Shown here: one piece after another, positions 1-9,469 of the stretch | How positions within the stretch are numbered: position 1 is the first letter of the stretch | How the letters are laid out: each line of letters opens with the position of its first letter | NCBI RefSeq assembly: GCF_900115905.1 | Contig: NZ_FOYD01000003.1 | Location: 186,001-250,000, forward strand | Length of the DNA stretch: 64,000 nucleotides | Source: Halopseudomonas formosensis | GTDB lineage: Bacteria; Pseudomonadota; Gammaproteobacteria; Pseudomonadales; Pseudomonadaceae | Reading direction: 5' to 3' | Translations under genes and position numbers: made by a program | Notes under the pieces: model-generated | Told to the model about the DNA's origin: nothing | Seen by the model: only the letters and a program-made list of their open reading frames with translations | The model's database searches: none

Positions 1-597
1 CACCCGTCGCTGGTCCTCGTCCAGCTGACCCAGGCGCTGTTTCAGCCAGAAGCCGAGCAGTTCCTGTTCGATGAGTACCGGCTCCTGATCGACGCTGGTG
101 ACCAGCACCGTGGATTGCCCGTTCGGCCATGGCGAGGGCTGGATGCGCAGCCCCCGCTCCGGCGTCTGATCCTGATGCAGACTGCCCTGGGGCAACATGG
201 CGTCGGCGCGCCAGCCGGCCGCCTCGACCAGCTGCATCCATTCCTGCATGCAGCGGTGCTCGGTTACCGCTGCCACATAGCGACCATCGGCCCGGCGGGG
301 ACCGGCTACCAGATGCAATTCCTCCAGCTCCTGGCCGAGCTGATCCTCCAGCGCAAAGGGCAGCGCCGCACGGGCTGCCGATGCCCGGCGTACCGGGATG
401 GAAACCCGATACAGACTGGTGGCGGTGGCCGGGGCCAGCAGCCGCAGTCGCTCCGCCGGGTAGCGTCTGCGCAGGGCCGGCAAGTCATCCTGCCCTGACT
501 CCAGCAGGCCCCCCTCCCGCCCGAGGCGCCACCAGTACAGCGGGGGTGACTCCAGTCCTGCAGCGAGGAGCGGCTCCGGTAATAGCACTATCAGCAT
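1..597 (-). CDS. gspL: Type II secretion protein L, GspL (N-terminal part, cut by window edge)
   Basis: Reading frame open from the ATG at 597 to the window edge (199 codons). The translation begins MLIVLLPEPL and carries the family's characteristic PFALEDQL block at about residues 79-86, typical of the actin-like cytoplasmic domain of GspL. GspL is a bitopic inner-membrane protein that ties the ATPase GspE to the pseudopilus assembly platform. The membrane segment and periplasmic ferredoxin-like domain would lie beyond the window. It is the tenth gene of the gsp operon, 16 bp after the gspK stop. An ATG at 617 overlapping the gspK stop was not used because it stops after eight codons. gspM is expected next, outside. 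Confidence 0.88.
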   Translation of the reverse strand, partial: MLIVLLPEPLLAAGLESPPLYWWRLGREGGLLESGQDDLPALRRRYPAERLRLLAPATATSLYRVSIPVRRASAARAALPFALEDQLGQELEELHLVAGPRRADGRYVAAVTEHRCMQEWMQLVEAAGWRADAMLPQGSLHQDQTPERGLRIQPSPWPNGQSTVLVTSVDQEPVLIEQELLGFWLKQRLGQLDEDQRRV

Positions 598-613
598 GGT
601 GTGATCCGTCTGT

Positions 614-1423
614 TCATGGCTCGCAGGCCGTCTGTTCTCTGAGCACCACCTTTCCATTGGGTGCGTCCAATAATGTGCACTGGTAGAAGCGTCGATTGGC
701 AAAGTGCGCGACCACCTGCAGGCGCATGTACCAGGCTGCGTCACCACCCAGCTGGCGGTCGGAGAATACTTCCTGTATCAGCTTGGGGCTGCGCTCCAGA
801 TCGATCGGACTGGCACTGCCCGGGTAGGCTGTCACGTAGGGCGCCAGAGCCTGCCAGGCTTCCGCGGTCATGCCGGCCACGCTGTTGATTTCCGAAGCGG
901 TAACCATGGGCCGGTTACCCGATACCCGGGCCGGGTTCTCCAGCCGATATACGGGATCATCGCTTTCCGCATCCATCCAGTCCGCCACCGCCAGCGCCAG
1001 CTGGGCGCCCGGGGGCATGCGCACGCCACTTTCCTGGGATACCCGGTCGACCAGCCGGGCAAAATCGGCAAGCTCCGCTTCCTGTCCTCCGCCCAGGGCG
1101 TTGAGGTTGTAACGACAGCGCATGTCATCCAGAAAAGCCTCAAGCCGCACCCCGTCAACCTCGAAGGGCAGCACCGGCGAGCGGCAGGTATCCCACACCA
1201 GATCCTCCGGCCCATCGGCCCGCTCCAGCATCTGCAGCACCATGTTCTCCGCCCCGCGCGCGACCTGACGGGAAAAGTCCCGCTCGAATACTGCGCTGGT
1301 CCGGCGAATATCCGCCTGCCCGCGCACCGCCATGGCGACCGCAGCCACCACCGCCAGGGCCATGACCAGCAGAGCTGTGATCAGCGCCACGCCGCGCTGC
1401 CGCTGTGGTCCGCACCGCCTCAT
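614..1423 (-). CDS. gspK: Type II secretion minor pseudopilin GspK
   Basis: Large minor pseudopilin (269 aa) that caps the pseudopilus tip together with GspI and GspJ. The class III leader ends RQRG, followed by VALITALLVMALAVVAAVA, a hydrophobic N-terminal helix. The usual Glu at mature position 5 is absent (Thr instead), which is the rule for GspK. The start at 1423 is chosen because its ATG overlaps the gspJ stop (TCAT at 1420-1423 on the plus strand); a longer frame to 1678 only shadows gspJ. The remainder matches the GspK fold with its helical insert (NALGGG, then VADWMDAE). Confidence 0.93.
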   Translation of the reverse strand: MRRCGPQRQRGVALITALLVMALAVVAAVAMAVRGQADIRRTSAVFERDFSRQVARGAENMVLQMLERADGPEDLVWDTCRSPVLPFEVDGVRLEAFLDDMRCRYNLNALGGGQEAELADFARLVDRVSQESGVRMPPGAQLALAVADWMDAESDDPVYRLENPARVSGNRPMVTASEINSVAGMTAEAWQALAPYVTAYPGSASPIDLERSPKLIQEVFSDRQLGGDAAWYMRLQVVAHFANRRFYQCTLLDAPNGKVVLREQTACEP

Positions 1424-2052
1424 AAACCTACCGCCATCAGCCGCCGGATTTCCCCCAGACCGGGGATGTCCAGCACCAGCTCGACTGCCATCGGCAAGCC
1501 GCCCGCCTCGGGATCGGCATCCGCCGGCGGCCAGGCATCCACCCGGTCCAGACCGGCCTGGGTCCGCACAATGAAATGGAAGGCACTGTCCATTCCCAGC
1601 CGCTGGTCCTCGGCCACCAGGTCGGCAAAGGGGCGAACCCGCATGCTCTCGGGATCGACAATATCCACACCCGGCCACAGGCGGCGTTCCAGCCCGCGCT
1701 CGGTAATCTGCCAGGCGGTGCGTCGCAGGCGCTGATCGCCCCCGGCACCGGCCCTCACCAGCTCCAATAACTGATGTTCACCGCCGGCGCGCAATCTGAG
1801 CGGCGGCAGCGGATCACCGAACTCGTCACGCACCCGCACATCCACCACCTGGGCCAGATCCCGCTCGAGCACACTCAGGGTCACCTGCAGATCGGCCAGC
1901 CGCTGGGCCTGCTCCCGGGTGATGTGATCGGCATCCAGCACGGCCCGCAATCCCTGGTAGGCCACCATGCTCATGACCGCGAACACGGCCATGGCAATCA
2001 GCATCTCCAGCAGGGTGAACCCGCCCTGCCGCTTCCGCTCGGATCGGATCAT
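1420..2052 (-). CDS. gspJ: Type II secretion minor pseudopilin GspJ
   Basis: Minor pseudopilin of 210 aa, processed by the prepilin peptidase. The N-terminus has a short basic leader (MIRSERKRQGG) cut before FTLLEMLIAMAVFAVMSMVA, with Glu at mature position 5. GspJ joins GspI and GspK in the tip complex. The ATG at 2052 overlaps the gspI stop by four bases (2049-2052), as at most junctions in this operon. An in-frame extension to 2112 would bury the leader inside a long N-terminus, so it is rejected. Confidence 0.93.
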   Translation of the reverse strand: MIRSERKRQGGFTLLEMLIAMAVFAVMSMVAYQGLRAVLDADHITREQAQRLADLQVTLSVLERDLAQVVDVRVRDEFGDPLPPLRLRAGGEHQLLELVRAGAGGDQRLRRTAWQITERGLERRLWPGVDIVDPESMRVRPFADLVAEDQRLGMDSAFHFIVRTQAGLDRVDAWPPADADPEAGGLPMAVELVLDIPGLGEIRRLMAVGL

Positions 2053-2447
2053 GGCAGCAGAAACCCGGATACATTGGCCCGCTGCGCCTGCTCGCCCTCT
2101 TCGGCCAGCCACAGGCGGATGTCCACACGTTTGACCGCTGGCAGAGGAAAAGGCGTGGTGGCGGTGTAATCGCTCATCTGAACGCGGAAGCCGAACCTGT
2201 AGGGCCCCATGCTGATGTCCCCGGTACGGCCGCCTTCGGCAACGACGCGCATGCCGGTCTGGAATTCGGTCAGCAGGTTCTGGCCGGCCCAGTGGGCCAG
2301 GGTACGCTCCTGCAGATAGGCGGAGTTGCGCGCATGGTCGGCGCCGGTCTTGACCAGCGCCGCCAGGGCCACGGCCAGCACGGTCAGCGCCACCAGCACT
2401 TCGAGCAGGGTAAACCCCCGCTGCCGGTCAGCCCTGCGGCGTCGCAT
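2049..2447 (-). CDS. gspI: Type II secretion minor pseudopilin GspI
   Basis: Minor pseudopilin (132 aa) that initiates tip-complex assembly. The leader MRRRRADRQRG precedes FTLLEVLVALTVLAVALAAL, a standard class III cleavage site with Glu5. The start at 2447 lies inside the end of gspH (20 bp overlap), which implies translational coupling. Length and the short beta-rich C-terminal half fit the family. Confidence 0.93.
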   Translation of the reverse strand: MRRRRADRQRGFTLLEVLVALTVLAVALAALVKTGADHARNSAYLQERTLAHWAGQNLLTEFQTGMRVVAEGGRTGDISMGPYRFGFRVQMSDYTATTPFPLPAVKRVDIRLWLAEEGEQAQRANVSGFLLP

Positions 2448-2988
2448 CCCGCACCTCCACGCGCCCCTCCAGGGTCACCTCTATCTCGCGGCGCAATTCG
2501 CTCCCCGCCACCCGCAGGGTAATGACCGCCGGCGTCATCTCACCGGTATTGCCCAGACGGATATGCGGTTCCCAGCCACGGGTCTGGGGCAAGGCAGTGT
2601 ACTGGCCATCCAGCTCCAGCTGGACCTCGATCAGATCCTGTGGGAAACGGCGCGGCCCCAGCTGCGGGTCCTCCAGTGCATGCCACTCGCGGGTATTGTC
2701 ATCCAGCACCATGAGCTCGAGGAAACTGTAGCCATCGCGGCGCAGCCCCAGCGCCCGGTCCGATTCGCCGGTGATCAGCAACTCGTCCCGCGCCAGTCGC
2801 AGGGTCATGGCCAGGCGTTCGGTTTCGCTGCGCAACTGTCGTTCTGCGCCATCGCCGATCGACAGTGACGCCAGACCAGCCACAACGCCGATCAACACCA
2901 TGACCACCAGCAGCTCCATCAGGGTGAAACCCTGCTGGGCCGGCCGGCAACCGGGATGGCGGAACTGCGCTGCGGCCACTGTGTTCAC
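2428..2988 (-). CDS. gspH: Type II secretion minor pseudopilin GspH
   Basis: Minor pseudopilin of 186 aa. The prepilin site is QQG followed by FTLMELLVVMVLIGVVAGLA, here preceded by a rather long leader of about 20 residues. GspH is thought to link the tip complex to the GspG shaft. The ATG at 2988 overlaps the gspG stop (2985-2988). Downstream residues (ETERLAMTLRLARDELLITG) match the GspH domain seen in this family. Confidence 0.92.
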   Translation of the reverse strand: MNTVAAAQFRHPGCRPAQQGFTLMELLVVMVLIGVVAGLASLSIGDGAERQLRSETERLAMTLRLARDELLITGESDRALGLRRDGYSFLELMVLDDNTREWHALEDPQLGPRRFPQDLIEVQLELDGQYTALPQTRGWEPHIRLGNTGEMTPAVITLRVAGSELRREIEVTLEGRVEVRDATPQG

Positions 2989-3455
2989 CTGTTGTTTTCG
3001 TCGTCCGCGTTTTCCAGGTTCCAGTTGCCGATATCGGCATTGGCACCGGTGCCGCCCGGACGGCCGTCGGCGCCCAGACTGTAGAGGTCGAAGTCCCGAC
3101 CATCACGACCCGGGCGCAGATACTGGTATTCGTTGCCCCAGGGGTCACGCTGCAGGCGGTCGATATAACCACCGGCCCGCCAGTTGCGCGCAGCATCGCC
3201 GCTGGGTCGCTCGACCAGTGCCCGCAGGCCCTGCTCGGTGGTGGGGTAGTTGAAGTTGTCCAGTCGATACAGGTTCAGCGCACTCTCCATGGCGCGGATA
3301 TCGTTCTGCACCTTGGTGGTCCGGGCCTGGTCGGGTCTGTCCATGACCCGGGGCACCACCACGGCGGCGAGGATGCCGAGGATGACCACCACCACCATGA
3401 CCTCGATCAGGGTGAAACCACGTTGGGCTGAGGAGACTGTCTTTACGCTTTGCAT
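2985..3455 (-). CDS. gspG: Type II secretion major pseudopilin GspG
   Basis: Main pseudopilus subunit, 156 aa. The leader ends AQRG, followed by FTLIEVMVVVVILGILAAVV. The C-terminal part has the calcium-binding GspG signature region (DPWGNEYQYLRPG, then DLYSLGADG). The start at 3455 gives a compact leader; its ATG follows the gspF stop with a one-base gap. A longer frame to 3482 overlaps gspF and is less likely. This is the best conserved pseudopilin of the operon. Confidence 0.95.
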   Translation of the reverse strand: MQSVKTVSSAQRGFTLIEVMVVVVILGILAAVVVPRVMDRPDQARTTKVQNDIRAMESALNLYRLDNFNYPTTEQGLRALVERPSGDAARNWRAGGYIDRLQRDPWGNEYQYLRPGRDGRDFDLYSLGADGRPGGTGANADIGNWNLENADDENNR

Positions 3456-3456
3456 A

Positions 3457-4668
3457 TCAGTTGACCAGTTGGTTGAGTTCAAAGATGGGCAGCAGGATGG
3501 CCAGTACGATGATGAGTACCACGCCCCCCATTGCCAGAATCAGCAGCGGCTCGAAGACCCCCATGACCATGGCAATCCGTGCCTCCAGTTCCCGTTCCTG
3601 GGTTTCCGCGGCCCGTTCGAGCATCTTGTCCAGGGTGCCGCTGCTCTCCCCGCTCTTGATCAGGCTCAGGGTCATGGGGGGGAAGTAGCCACTGCGCTCC
3701 AGCGCATGACCGACGCCGGACCCTTCGCGCACTCGGCGGGCAGCCTCGGCCACGGCCTCGCGCATGGGGGTATTGCTGATGACCGAGGCGCTCATGTTCA
3801 GCGCATCCAGCAGGGGGACACCGCTGCCGGCGAGGATGTTAAGGGTGCGGGCAAAACGGGCGGTGTTCAGGCCCCGTACCAGGCGCCCGATCAACGGCAG
3901 CTTCAGCAGCATGCCATCCCAGCGGAGCCTTGCCGCCGGGCGTTTGAGGATCTGCCGCACGCCGGTGATCAGGGCGATCAGACCCAGCAGCATCAGCCAG
4001 CCCCACTCCCTTACCGTATCGCTGGTGGCGATCAGCGCCCTGGTCAGCCAGGGCAGCTGCTGATTCATGCCGGCGAATACCTGTACCACTTCGGGCACCA
4101 CATAGGTCAGCAGGGCCACCACCACCAGCATGGCCACCAGGGTCAGGATGGCCGGGTAGAACATCGCCAGGGTGATCTTCTGGCGCATGGCATTCTGCGC
4201 TTCGACGTTGTCCGCCAGCCGCTCGAGCACCAGCTCCATGCGCCCGGCCTGTTCCCCGGCGGCAATGGTGGTGCGGTAGATCATCGGGAACACCGAAGGA
4301 AACTCGCCCATGGCGTGAGCCAGGGGCAGGCCTTCCATTACCCGGGTGCGCACCGCCGCCAGGGTCGCCTTGACCCGTGGCGATTCGCTCTGGCGGGCCA
4401 CGGTACCCAGGACTTCCTCGATGGGCATGCCGGCCCTGGCCAGGGTGGCCATCTGCCGGGTCGCCAGCGACAGCTCCAGCGGCTTGATGCGCCGCTGGAA
4501 CATGGGCATGCGCAGCAGCGAAGGTTTTTCCGCCACCTCGGTGACGGCCATGGGCATCAGGCCCTTCTCCCGCAGGCGGCTGCGGACCTGACGGGAGGAA
4601 TCGCCCTCCTCCACGCCCTTGCGGGTGCGACCGGTCTGGTCCAGGGCAACGTACTCGAAGGCCGGCAT
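3457..4668 (-). CDS. gspF: Type II secretion inner-membrane platform protein GspF
   Basis: Polytopic inner-membrane protein (403 aa) of the assembly platform, homologous to PilC. Two T2SSF domains are visible at about residues 70-195 and 275-395, each ending in strongly hydrophobic stretches (for example FYPAILTLVAMLVVVALL and the C-terminal LLILAMGGVVLIIVLAILLP). The N-terminus MPAFEYVALDQTGRTRKG is typical. It lies one base after gspE and one base before gspG, so it belongs to the same transcript. Confidence 0.95.
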   Translation of the reverse strand: MPAFEYVALDQTGRTRKGVEEGDSSRQVRSRLREKGLMPMAVTEVAEKPSLLRMPMFQRRIKPLELSLATRQMATLARAGMPIEEVLGTVARQSESPRVKATLAAVRTRVMEGLPLAHAMGEFPSVFPMIYRTTIAAGEQAGRMELVLERLADNVEAQNAMRQKITLAMFYPAILTLVAMLVVVALLTYVVPEVVQVFAGMNQQLPWLTRALIATSDTVREWGWLMLLGLIALITGVRQILKRPAARLRWDGMLLKLPLIGRLVRGLNTARFARTLNILAGSGVPLLDALNMSASVISNTPMREAVAEAARRVREGSGVGHALERSGYFPPMTLSLIKSGESSGTLDKMLERAAETQERELEARIAMVMGVFEPLLILAMGGVVLIIVLAILLPIFELNQLVN

Positions 4669-4669
4669 C

Positions 4670-6214
4670 TCAGTCCTCCCGGGTCACGCGCAGGACTTCT
4701 TCCAGCGTGGTGTCCCCGGCCAGCACCCGGCGCAGACCGTCCTGACGGATGCCGATCTGCGACAGCCGGGCATGCCGGACCATCGCCTGCTCACTGGCAC
4801 CGTCATGGATCAGACCGCGCAGGGTGTCGTCGATCTCGATCAGCTCATAGATGCCGGTACGCCCGCGGTAACCGCTGCCATTGCATTCCGGGCAACCCAC
4901 CGGGCTGTACAGGGTCGGTGCCTGTGCCGGGTCCACTTCCAGCAGCTTGCATTCCCGGACGGTGGCGGTATGCGGACGGCGGCAGTCCGGGCACAGGGTC
5001 CGCACCAGACGCTGGGCCAGCACACCGTTGAGCGTCGAGGACAGCAGGAAGGGCTCTACTCCCATGTCGCGCAGACGGGTAATGGCACCGATGGCGGTAT
5101 TGGTGTGCAGGGTGGAGAACACCAGGTGGCCGGTGAGACTGGCCTGAATGGCGATCTGTACCGTCTCCAGGTCGCGGATCTCCCCGACCATGACCACATC
5201 CGGGTCCTGACGCAGGATCGCGCGGAGCCCGCGGGCAAAGGTCATGTCGACCTTGGTGTTGATCTGCGTCTGGCCGATCCCGTCCAGATAGTATTCGATG
5301 GGGTCTTCGACCGTGAGGATGTTGCGGCTGCGGTCGTTGAGCCGCATCAGCGCCGAGTACAGGGTGGTGGTCTTGCCCGAACCGGTCGGGCCGGTGACCA
5401 GCACGATGCCGTGGGGACGATTGATGATGCGCTCCATGGCCTCGTAGTGTCCGTCGCACATGCCCAGCTGACGCAACTCGAGACGACCGGCCTGCTTGTC
5501 CAGCAGACGCAGCACCACCCGCTCACCATGCCCGGACGGCAGGGTCGAGACCCGTACGTCCACTGCCCGGCCCACCAATCGCAGGCCGATGCGGCCGTCC
5601 TGGGGCAGGCGTTTCTCGGCAATGTCCAGCTTGGCCATGACCTTGATCCGCGACACTATCACCGGCGCCAGCGCCCGCGGTGGTTCCAGCACCTCGCGCA
5701 GCACACCATCGACCCGCAGACGGATTGACAGGCGATTCTCGAAGGGTTCGATATGGATGTCCGAGGCGTTCTCCTTGACCGCCTCGGACAGCAGGGCGTT
5801 GATCAGACGGATGATGGGCGCCTCATCCTGGGACTCCAGCAGGTCTTCCGGCTCGGCCAGGGACTGGGCCACCGACATCAGATCGGCGTCCTCGCCCAAC
5901 CCTTCGACGAACTGCATGGCATCGTTGGCTGACCGCTCGTAGCGGTCACGCAGGCGGGCGGCGAAGGCATCATCATCCAGCATCACCGGATGCAGCGGAT
6001 GACCCGCCAGCCGCCGCAGCTCCAGCAGCGCCTGGGGATCACAGTCGGCACGCACGAACACATCCAGCCGGCCGTCGCGCAGCTGGTCCGGCAGGACCCC
6101 GAAGCGCCGGGCGAAACGGTAGCCGGTCTCGGCCTGCAGACCTGCCTCCGGCAGTGGCTGGGCCCCGGTTTCCGGCAGTACTGTGCTCATATCTGCCTCG
6201 TTCACTGTGGTCAT
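4670..6214 (-). CDS. gspE: Type II secretion ATPase GspE
   Basis: Cytoplasmic hexameric ATPase of 514 aa that powers pseudopilus growth. It has an N-terminal GspE/MshEN domain, Walker [16 protein letters not shown], an Asp box and Walker B around [13 protein letters not shown], then the His box. The C-terminal tetracysteine zinc element (CPDC, later CPEC) that distinguishes GspE from many PilB/PilT proteins is present. Its ATG overlaps the gspD stop at 6211-6214. Another ATG lies eight codons downstream (MSTVLPE), so the exact start is slightly uncertain. Confidence 0.95.
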   Translation of the reverse strand: MTTVNEADMSTVLPETGAQPLPEAGLQAETGYRFARRFGVLPDQLRDGRLDVFVRADCDPQALLELRRLAGHPLHPVMLDDDAFAARLRDRYERSANDAMQFVEGLGEDADLMSVAQSLAEPEDLLESQDEAPIIRLINALLSEAVKENASDIHIEPFENRLSIRLRVDGVLREVLEPPRALAPVIVSRIKVMAKLDIAEKRLPQDGRIGLRLVGRAVDVRVSTLPSGHGERVVLRLLDKQAGRLELRQLGMCDGHYEAMERIINRPHGIVLVTGPTGSGKTTTLYSALMRLNDRSRNILTVEDPIEYYLDGIGQTQINTKVDMTFARGLRAILRQDPDVVMVGEIRDLETVQIAIQASLTGHLVFSTLHTNTAIGAITRLRDMGVEPFLLSSTLNGVLAQRLVRTLCPDCRRPHTATVRECKLLEVDPAQAPTLYSPVGCPECNGSGYRGRTGIYELIEIDDTLRGLIHDGASEQAMVRHARLSQIGIRQDGLRRVLAGDTTLEEVLRVTRED

Positions 6215-8268
6215 CGTGCCCTCGGCGGCGCGGGAATCGGCGTGCTCACCGCCACATCGGGCTGGCTGGCATTCTCGAAGGGCGGCGGCAGGGTCAGCAG
6301 GTAGTTCCAGTCCGGCAGGATCGGCATGTCCTGACGCGGCAACAGATTGGCGCGGCGGCCCTGCTCCTTCAGCTGCTGGTCCCGCATGTAACTGTACTTG
6401 GCGTGGGTCAGACTTTCAGCCACGGCGGTGTCGCGGACGATGACCGGACGCAGGAATATCATCAGATTGCGTTTCTGCACGTTGGCCGTGTCGTAGCGGA
6501 ACAGCCGACCCAGGCCGGGCACGTCGCCGAGCAGGGGCACCTTGTCCTGGGTCTCGACCATCTGGTCGTCGATCAGACCGCCGAGCACGATCAACTGGTT
6601 GTCGTCGACCATCACGTGGGTGTTGAGGCTGCGCTTGTTGGTGATCAGGTCCGCGGCGGCGCTGGCACCGGGGGCGATCTGGGATACCTCCTGGGCAATT
6701 TCCAGGCGCACCGCGTTGCCTTCGTTGATCTGCGGGCGGATGCGCAGCTTGATACCCACATCCTCGCGCTGGATGGTATCGAAGGCCTGACCGGAGTTCT
6801 CCACCGAGCGGCCGACAATGAAGGGCACGTTCTGACCGACCACGATCTCGGCTTCCTCGTTATCCAGGGTCAGCAGACTCGGAGTGGACAGGATATTGCT
6901 CGAACTGTCGCCCTGAAGGGCATTGACCAGCAGGCCGATCTGGGTGCTGCCGATGGTCCCTACCCCGCCCAGGGTGGCGCCATCGGACAGGGACGGCGGG
7001 GAGGTCACTTCACCATCGAGGAAGGCGTCGATACCGGCGGCCAGGTTGACTATGCCGCCGCCGCCGCGGGCGAAGTTGATCACGCCGACGCCGGCGTTCT
7101 CGTTACCGAAGCCCCACTGCACCCCCAGCTCCTTGGCACGATCATAGGACACCTCGGCGATCACTGCCTCGACCAGCACCTGGGCACGACGGATATCGAG
7201 CTGGCGGATGATCTGCGCCATCTCGCGGCTCAGCTCCGCCGGGCCGTGCACTACCACCGAGTTGGTGCTTTCGTGGGCCTGGATGCGCACCCGGGAATCC
7301 CGGTTGCCATAACCGTAGGAGCTGCCACTGCCGCTGGTGCTGCTGCCACCGCTGCTGGAGCTGGTGCCATTGTCCACGTCCCGACCTTCGGCAATGCCGC
7401 GCAGCACCTCGGCCACGTCTTCGGCCTTGGCGTAGCGCAGATAATGCACCTGGGTATTGCCCTCGTCGCCGACCACATCCAGCTGGCGGATCATCGCGCG
7501 ATAGGAAGAACGGCGCTGGGGGTCGCCCAGAAGGATCAGTGCATTGGTGCGCTCATCGGCTATTACCCGCACCCGCTTGGTGCCACCACTCTCCTCGGGC
7601 CTGGCAATGTTCAGCCCCTCGATGATGCGCACCAGCTCCAGGGCCGACGCATGCTCCAGCGGCACCACTTCGAAGTCCTCCATGGACTCCTGGTCGATAC
7701 GCTTGATCAGCGCCTCGATACGCCGCACATTGGCTGCAGTATCGGCAATCACCAGGGAGTTGGATTCCGCCGCTGCCGCCAGATGCCCGCCCTTGGGCAC
7801 CAGCGGTCGCAGGATCCGTACCAGCTGGCTGGCATCCAGATGGCGGACGCTGATCACGTGGGTGATGAACTCGTCGCCCCGGCTGTTCTGCTCCAGGCTG
7901 CCCACCTCGTTTTCCTTGGCCTGCACCTCAGGCACGATACGCACAGTGCCGTCAGCACCGGTCACCGCGGCAAAGCCGTAGGATCTGAGCACCCCGAGGA
8001 AAAGGTCGTACAACTCGTCGCGCTTGATCGGCTGGCCGGATACCACGTTGACCTGACCGCGCACCCGCGGATCAACGATGAAGTTGATGCCGGTCTCCTG
8101 GCTGACGATCTCGATCAGACCATTGATATCGGCATCGCGCAGGTTCAGGACCAGCTCATCATTCTCGGCCTGCACCGCTGCGTTCTGCGCAGCAAGGCTC
8201 CCGCTCAGCATGCTCAGGGCCAGGGCCACCGGCAGGGCGTAACGACACTTGGGCAACAACATAGGCAT
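6211..8268 (-). CDS. gspD: Type II secretion outer-membrane secretin GspD
   Basis: Secretin of 685 aa forming the outer-membrane channel. A signal peptide ends near [10 protein letters not shown]0 to N3 periplasmic domains follow, then a Ser/Gly-rich linker inside N3 (around residues 300-320) and the C-terminal secretin barrel with the conserved [15 protein letters not shown] region. No lipobox is seen, so targeting may depend on an external pilotin. The gene starts six bases after the gspC stop. Length and domain order fit Xcp/Gsp secretins. Confidence 0.95.
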   Translation of the reverse strand: MPMLLPKCRYALPVALALSMLSGSLAAQNAAVQAENDELVLNLRDADINGLIEIVSQETGINFIVDPRVRGQVNVVSGQPIKRDELYDLFLGVLRSYGFAAVTGADGTVRIVPEVQAKENEVGSLEQNSRGDEFITHVISVRHLDASQLVRILRPLVPKGGHLAAAAESNSLVIADTAANVRRIEALIKRIDQESMEDFEVVPLEHASALELVRIIEGLNIARPEESGGTKRVRVIADERTNALILLGDPQRRSSYRAMIRQLDVVGDEGNTQVHYLRYAKAEDVAEVLRGIAEGRDVDNGTSSSSGGSSTSGSGSSYGYGNRDSRVRIQAHESTNSVVVHGPAELSREMAQIIRQLDIRRAQVLVEAVIAEVSYDRAKELGVQWGFGNENAGVGVINFARGGGGIVNLAAGIDAFLDGEVTSPPSLSDGATLGGVGTIGSTQIGLLVNALQGDSSSNILSTPSLLTLDNEEAEIVVGQNVPFIVGRSVENSGQAFDTIQREDVGIKLRIRPQINEGNAVRLEIAQEVSQIAPGASAAADLITNKRSLNTHVMVDDNQLIVLGGLIDDQMVETQDKVPLLGDVPGLGRLFRYDTANVQKRNLMIFLRPVIVRDTAVAESLTHAKYSYMRDQQLKEQGRRANLLPRQDMPILPDWNYLLTLPPPFENASQPDVAVSTPIPAPPRAR

Positions 8269-8274
8269 TCGGGC

Positions 8275-9111
8275 TTAATCCATATTGATCGTAATGTTCA
8301 TCGGTTCTCCGTTACGCTCCAGAGAAACAGACACCGAACTGGCATCGGCCAGCTCGGCAAGCAGGTCACGGTAGTCACTGATTTCCGCTACCGGCCGGCC
8401 GTTCACCTCGGTGATCACGTCACCGGAGACCAGACCAGCGGCCTCGAACTCCCGTGCATTGCGTGCAGGTGAGACTTCCAGCCCATAGAGGACGCCGTCC
8501 TCCATGACCGGGTTGGCACTGATCACATCGAGAAAGCGCTGGGGATCGTTTACCCAGGCATCCCGGTCAACTCGGGGCTCGGCCTGCGCGGCAGCCGGCA
8601 GGGCCGGAGCGCTGCGCCGCCCGGCACTGGCCGGGGCATCGTGGCGTTTGAGGCGCAGGGTTTCCAGGCGGCCGCCGCGATCAAGAATGACGCGATCGGC
8701 AAAGACTTCCTGCAGGGTCACGCTGCCCGGCAGGGACGCGCCCACGCGATACAGTTTTTCCGGCTGGCCCTGGGGGGCGAGAATGGCCGCACTGCGGCTG
8801 GGATCGGGGTTGGTGAACACGCCCTTGAGTGTCCAGCTGAGCGAGGTTTCGGGGGCGTTGACGACCCGGTTTTCCCGGGCGGGGGTACCGAATACGGACA
8901 GGGCGGCAAGTTCGCGAAAACCGCCCCGGGCACCGGTGGCCGAATCGGCCTGGAGTTCGGCGAGGGGAACGGAGGCGGCCGGGGGCAGCACACTGGTCGG
9001 TTCTATCAGGGTCCAGGTCAGGCGGGCCAGCAGTACAGAGGTGATAGCAACCAACAAAAAGGTGGCCAGTTTCACCACCGAGTCCAAGCTGAGACGGGCT
9101 ATCACGGGCAT
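8275..9111 (-). CDS. gspC: Type II secretion protein GspC with PDZ domain
   Basis: Bitopic inner-membrane protein (278 aa) that contacts the secretin and helps recognise substrates. One membrane segment near residues 12-35 (LATFLLVAITSVLLARL) is followed by the HR domain and a C-terminal PDZ-like domain (GLEVSPARNAREFEAAGL, GDVITEVNGRPV). The ATG at 9111 is preferred over a TTG at 9126 because GGAG sits five bases upstream. It is the first gene of the operon; the 358-bp region before it carries the promoter candidates. Confidence 0.92.
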   Translation of the reverse strand: MPVIARLSLDSVVKLATFLLVAITSVLLARLTWTLIEPTSVLPPAASVPLAELQADSATGARGGFRELAALSVFGTPARENRVVNAPETSLSWTLKGVFTNPDPSRSAAILAPQGQPEKLYRVGASLPGSVTLQEVFADRVILDRGGRLETLRLKRHDAPASAGRRSAPALPAAAQAEPRVDRDAWVNDPQRFLDVISANPVMEDGVLYGLEVSPARNAREFEAAGLVSGDVITEVNGRPVAEISDYRDLLAELADASSVSVSLERNGEPMNITINMD

Positions 9112-9192
9112 GCATACTCCAGGCAAAGCGCGCAGCCCTCGGGCTGCAGGATCAGTCGCAGGAGGCTACCGATCTTTCTTTGCAGTTTTATT

Positions 9193-9218
9193 GTTATATC
9201 CCTGAAACATATTTTCAG
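9193..9218 (-). promoter_or_regulatory. Candidate gsp operon promoter with palindromic operator
   Basis: TATAAC at 9193-9198 (minus strand) is a good -10 hexamer about 80 bases before gspC. A perfect 17-bp inverted repeat, CTGAAA-N5-TTTCAG, spans 9202-9218, in the spacer just upstream of it. The -35 is poor, so activation or repression at the palindrome is plausible. A GC hairpin (GCAGCCC-GA-GGGCTGC) at about 9131-9146 lies in the leader before the ribosome binding site. The remaining bases between gspC and the phoX terminator (about 9219-9410) show nothing else I can name. Confidence 0.4.
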
Positions 9219-9410
9219 TGATTCGATTGTCACGATTTTGCCATACGCCAGCAACCCCTCAATCTCAAATAACAGCGGCATAGCACGCTACCGGTCGCGT
9301 GAGACCGGCCTCAATAACCTGTTTGGGTGAAACGAAAGCGCGGAATATCTCATTGATATCACTGGCGAAAGCGGCTCCAGAGCCCTGCACGCTGCGGCGG
9401 TGAGACAGGT

Positions 9411-9452
9411 CAAAGAAAAAGGGGTGGCTGCCGCCACAGCGACAACCACCCC
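9411..9452 (-). terminator. Intrinsic terminator of the phoX-like gene
   Basis: On the minus strand a stem GGGGTGG/CCACCCC (arms at 9446-9452 and 9421-9427) is followed at once by TTTTTCTTT (9412-9420). It begins 18 bases after the phoX stop and should separate phoX from the gsp operon transcribed in the same direction. Confidence 0.8.
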
Positions 9453-9469
9453 TGAAGGAAGGAGGATAA

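Noticed and set aside
1423-1678. Longer GspK N-terminus
   Set aside because: It would put the prepilin cleavage site 95 residues in and overlap gspJ entirely.
9202-9218. LexA box at the gsp promoter
   Set aside because: The spacing is CTG-N11-CAG rather than CTG-N10-CAG and the core differs from the consensus.
6154-9330. Long plus-strand frames opposite gspD and gspC
   Set aside because: Composition typical of antisense shadows; the minus-strand genes are unambiguous.
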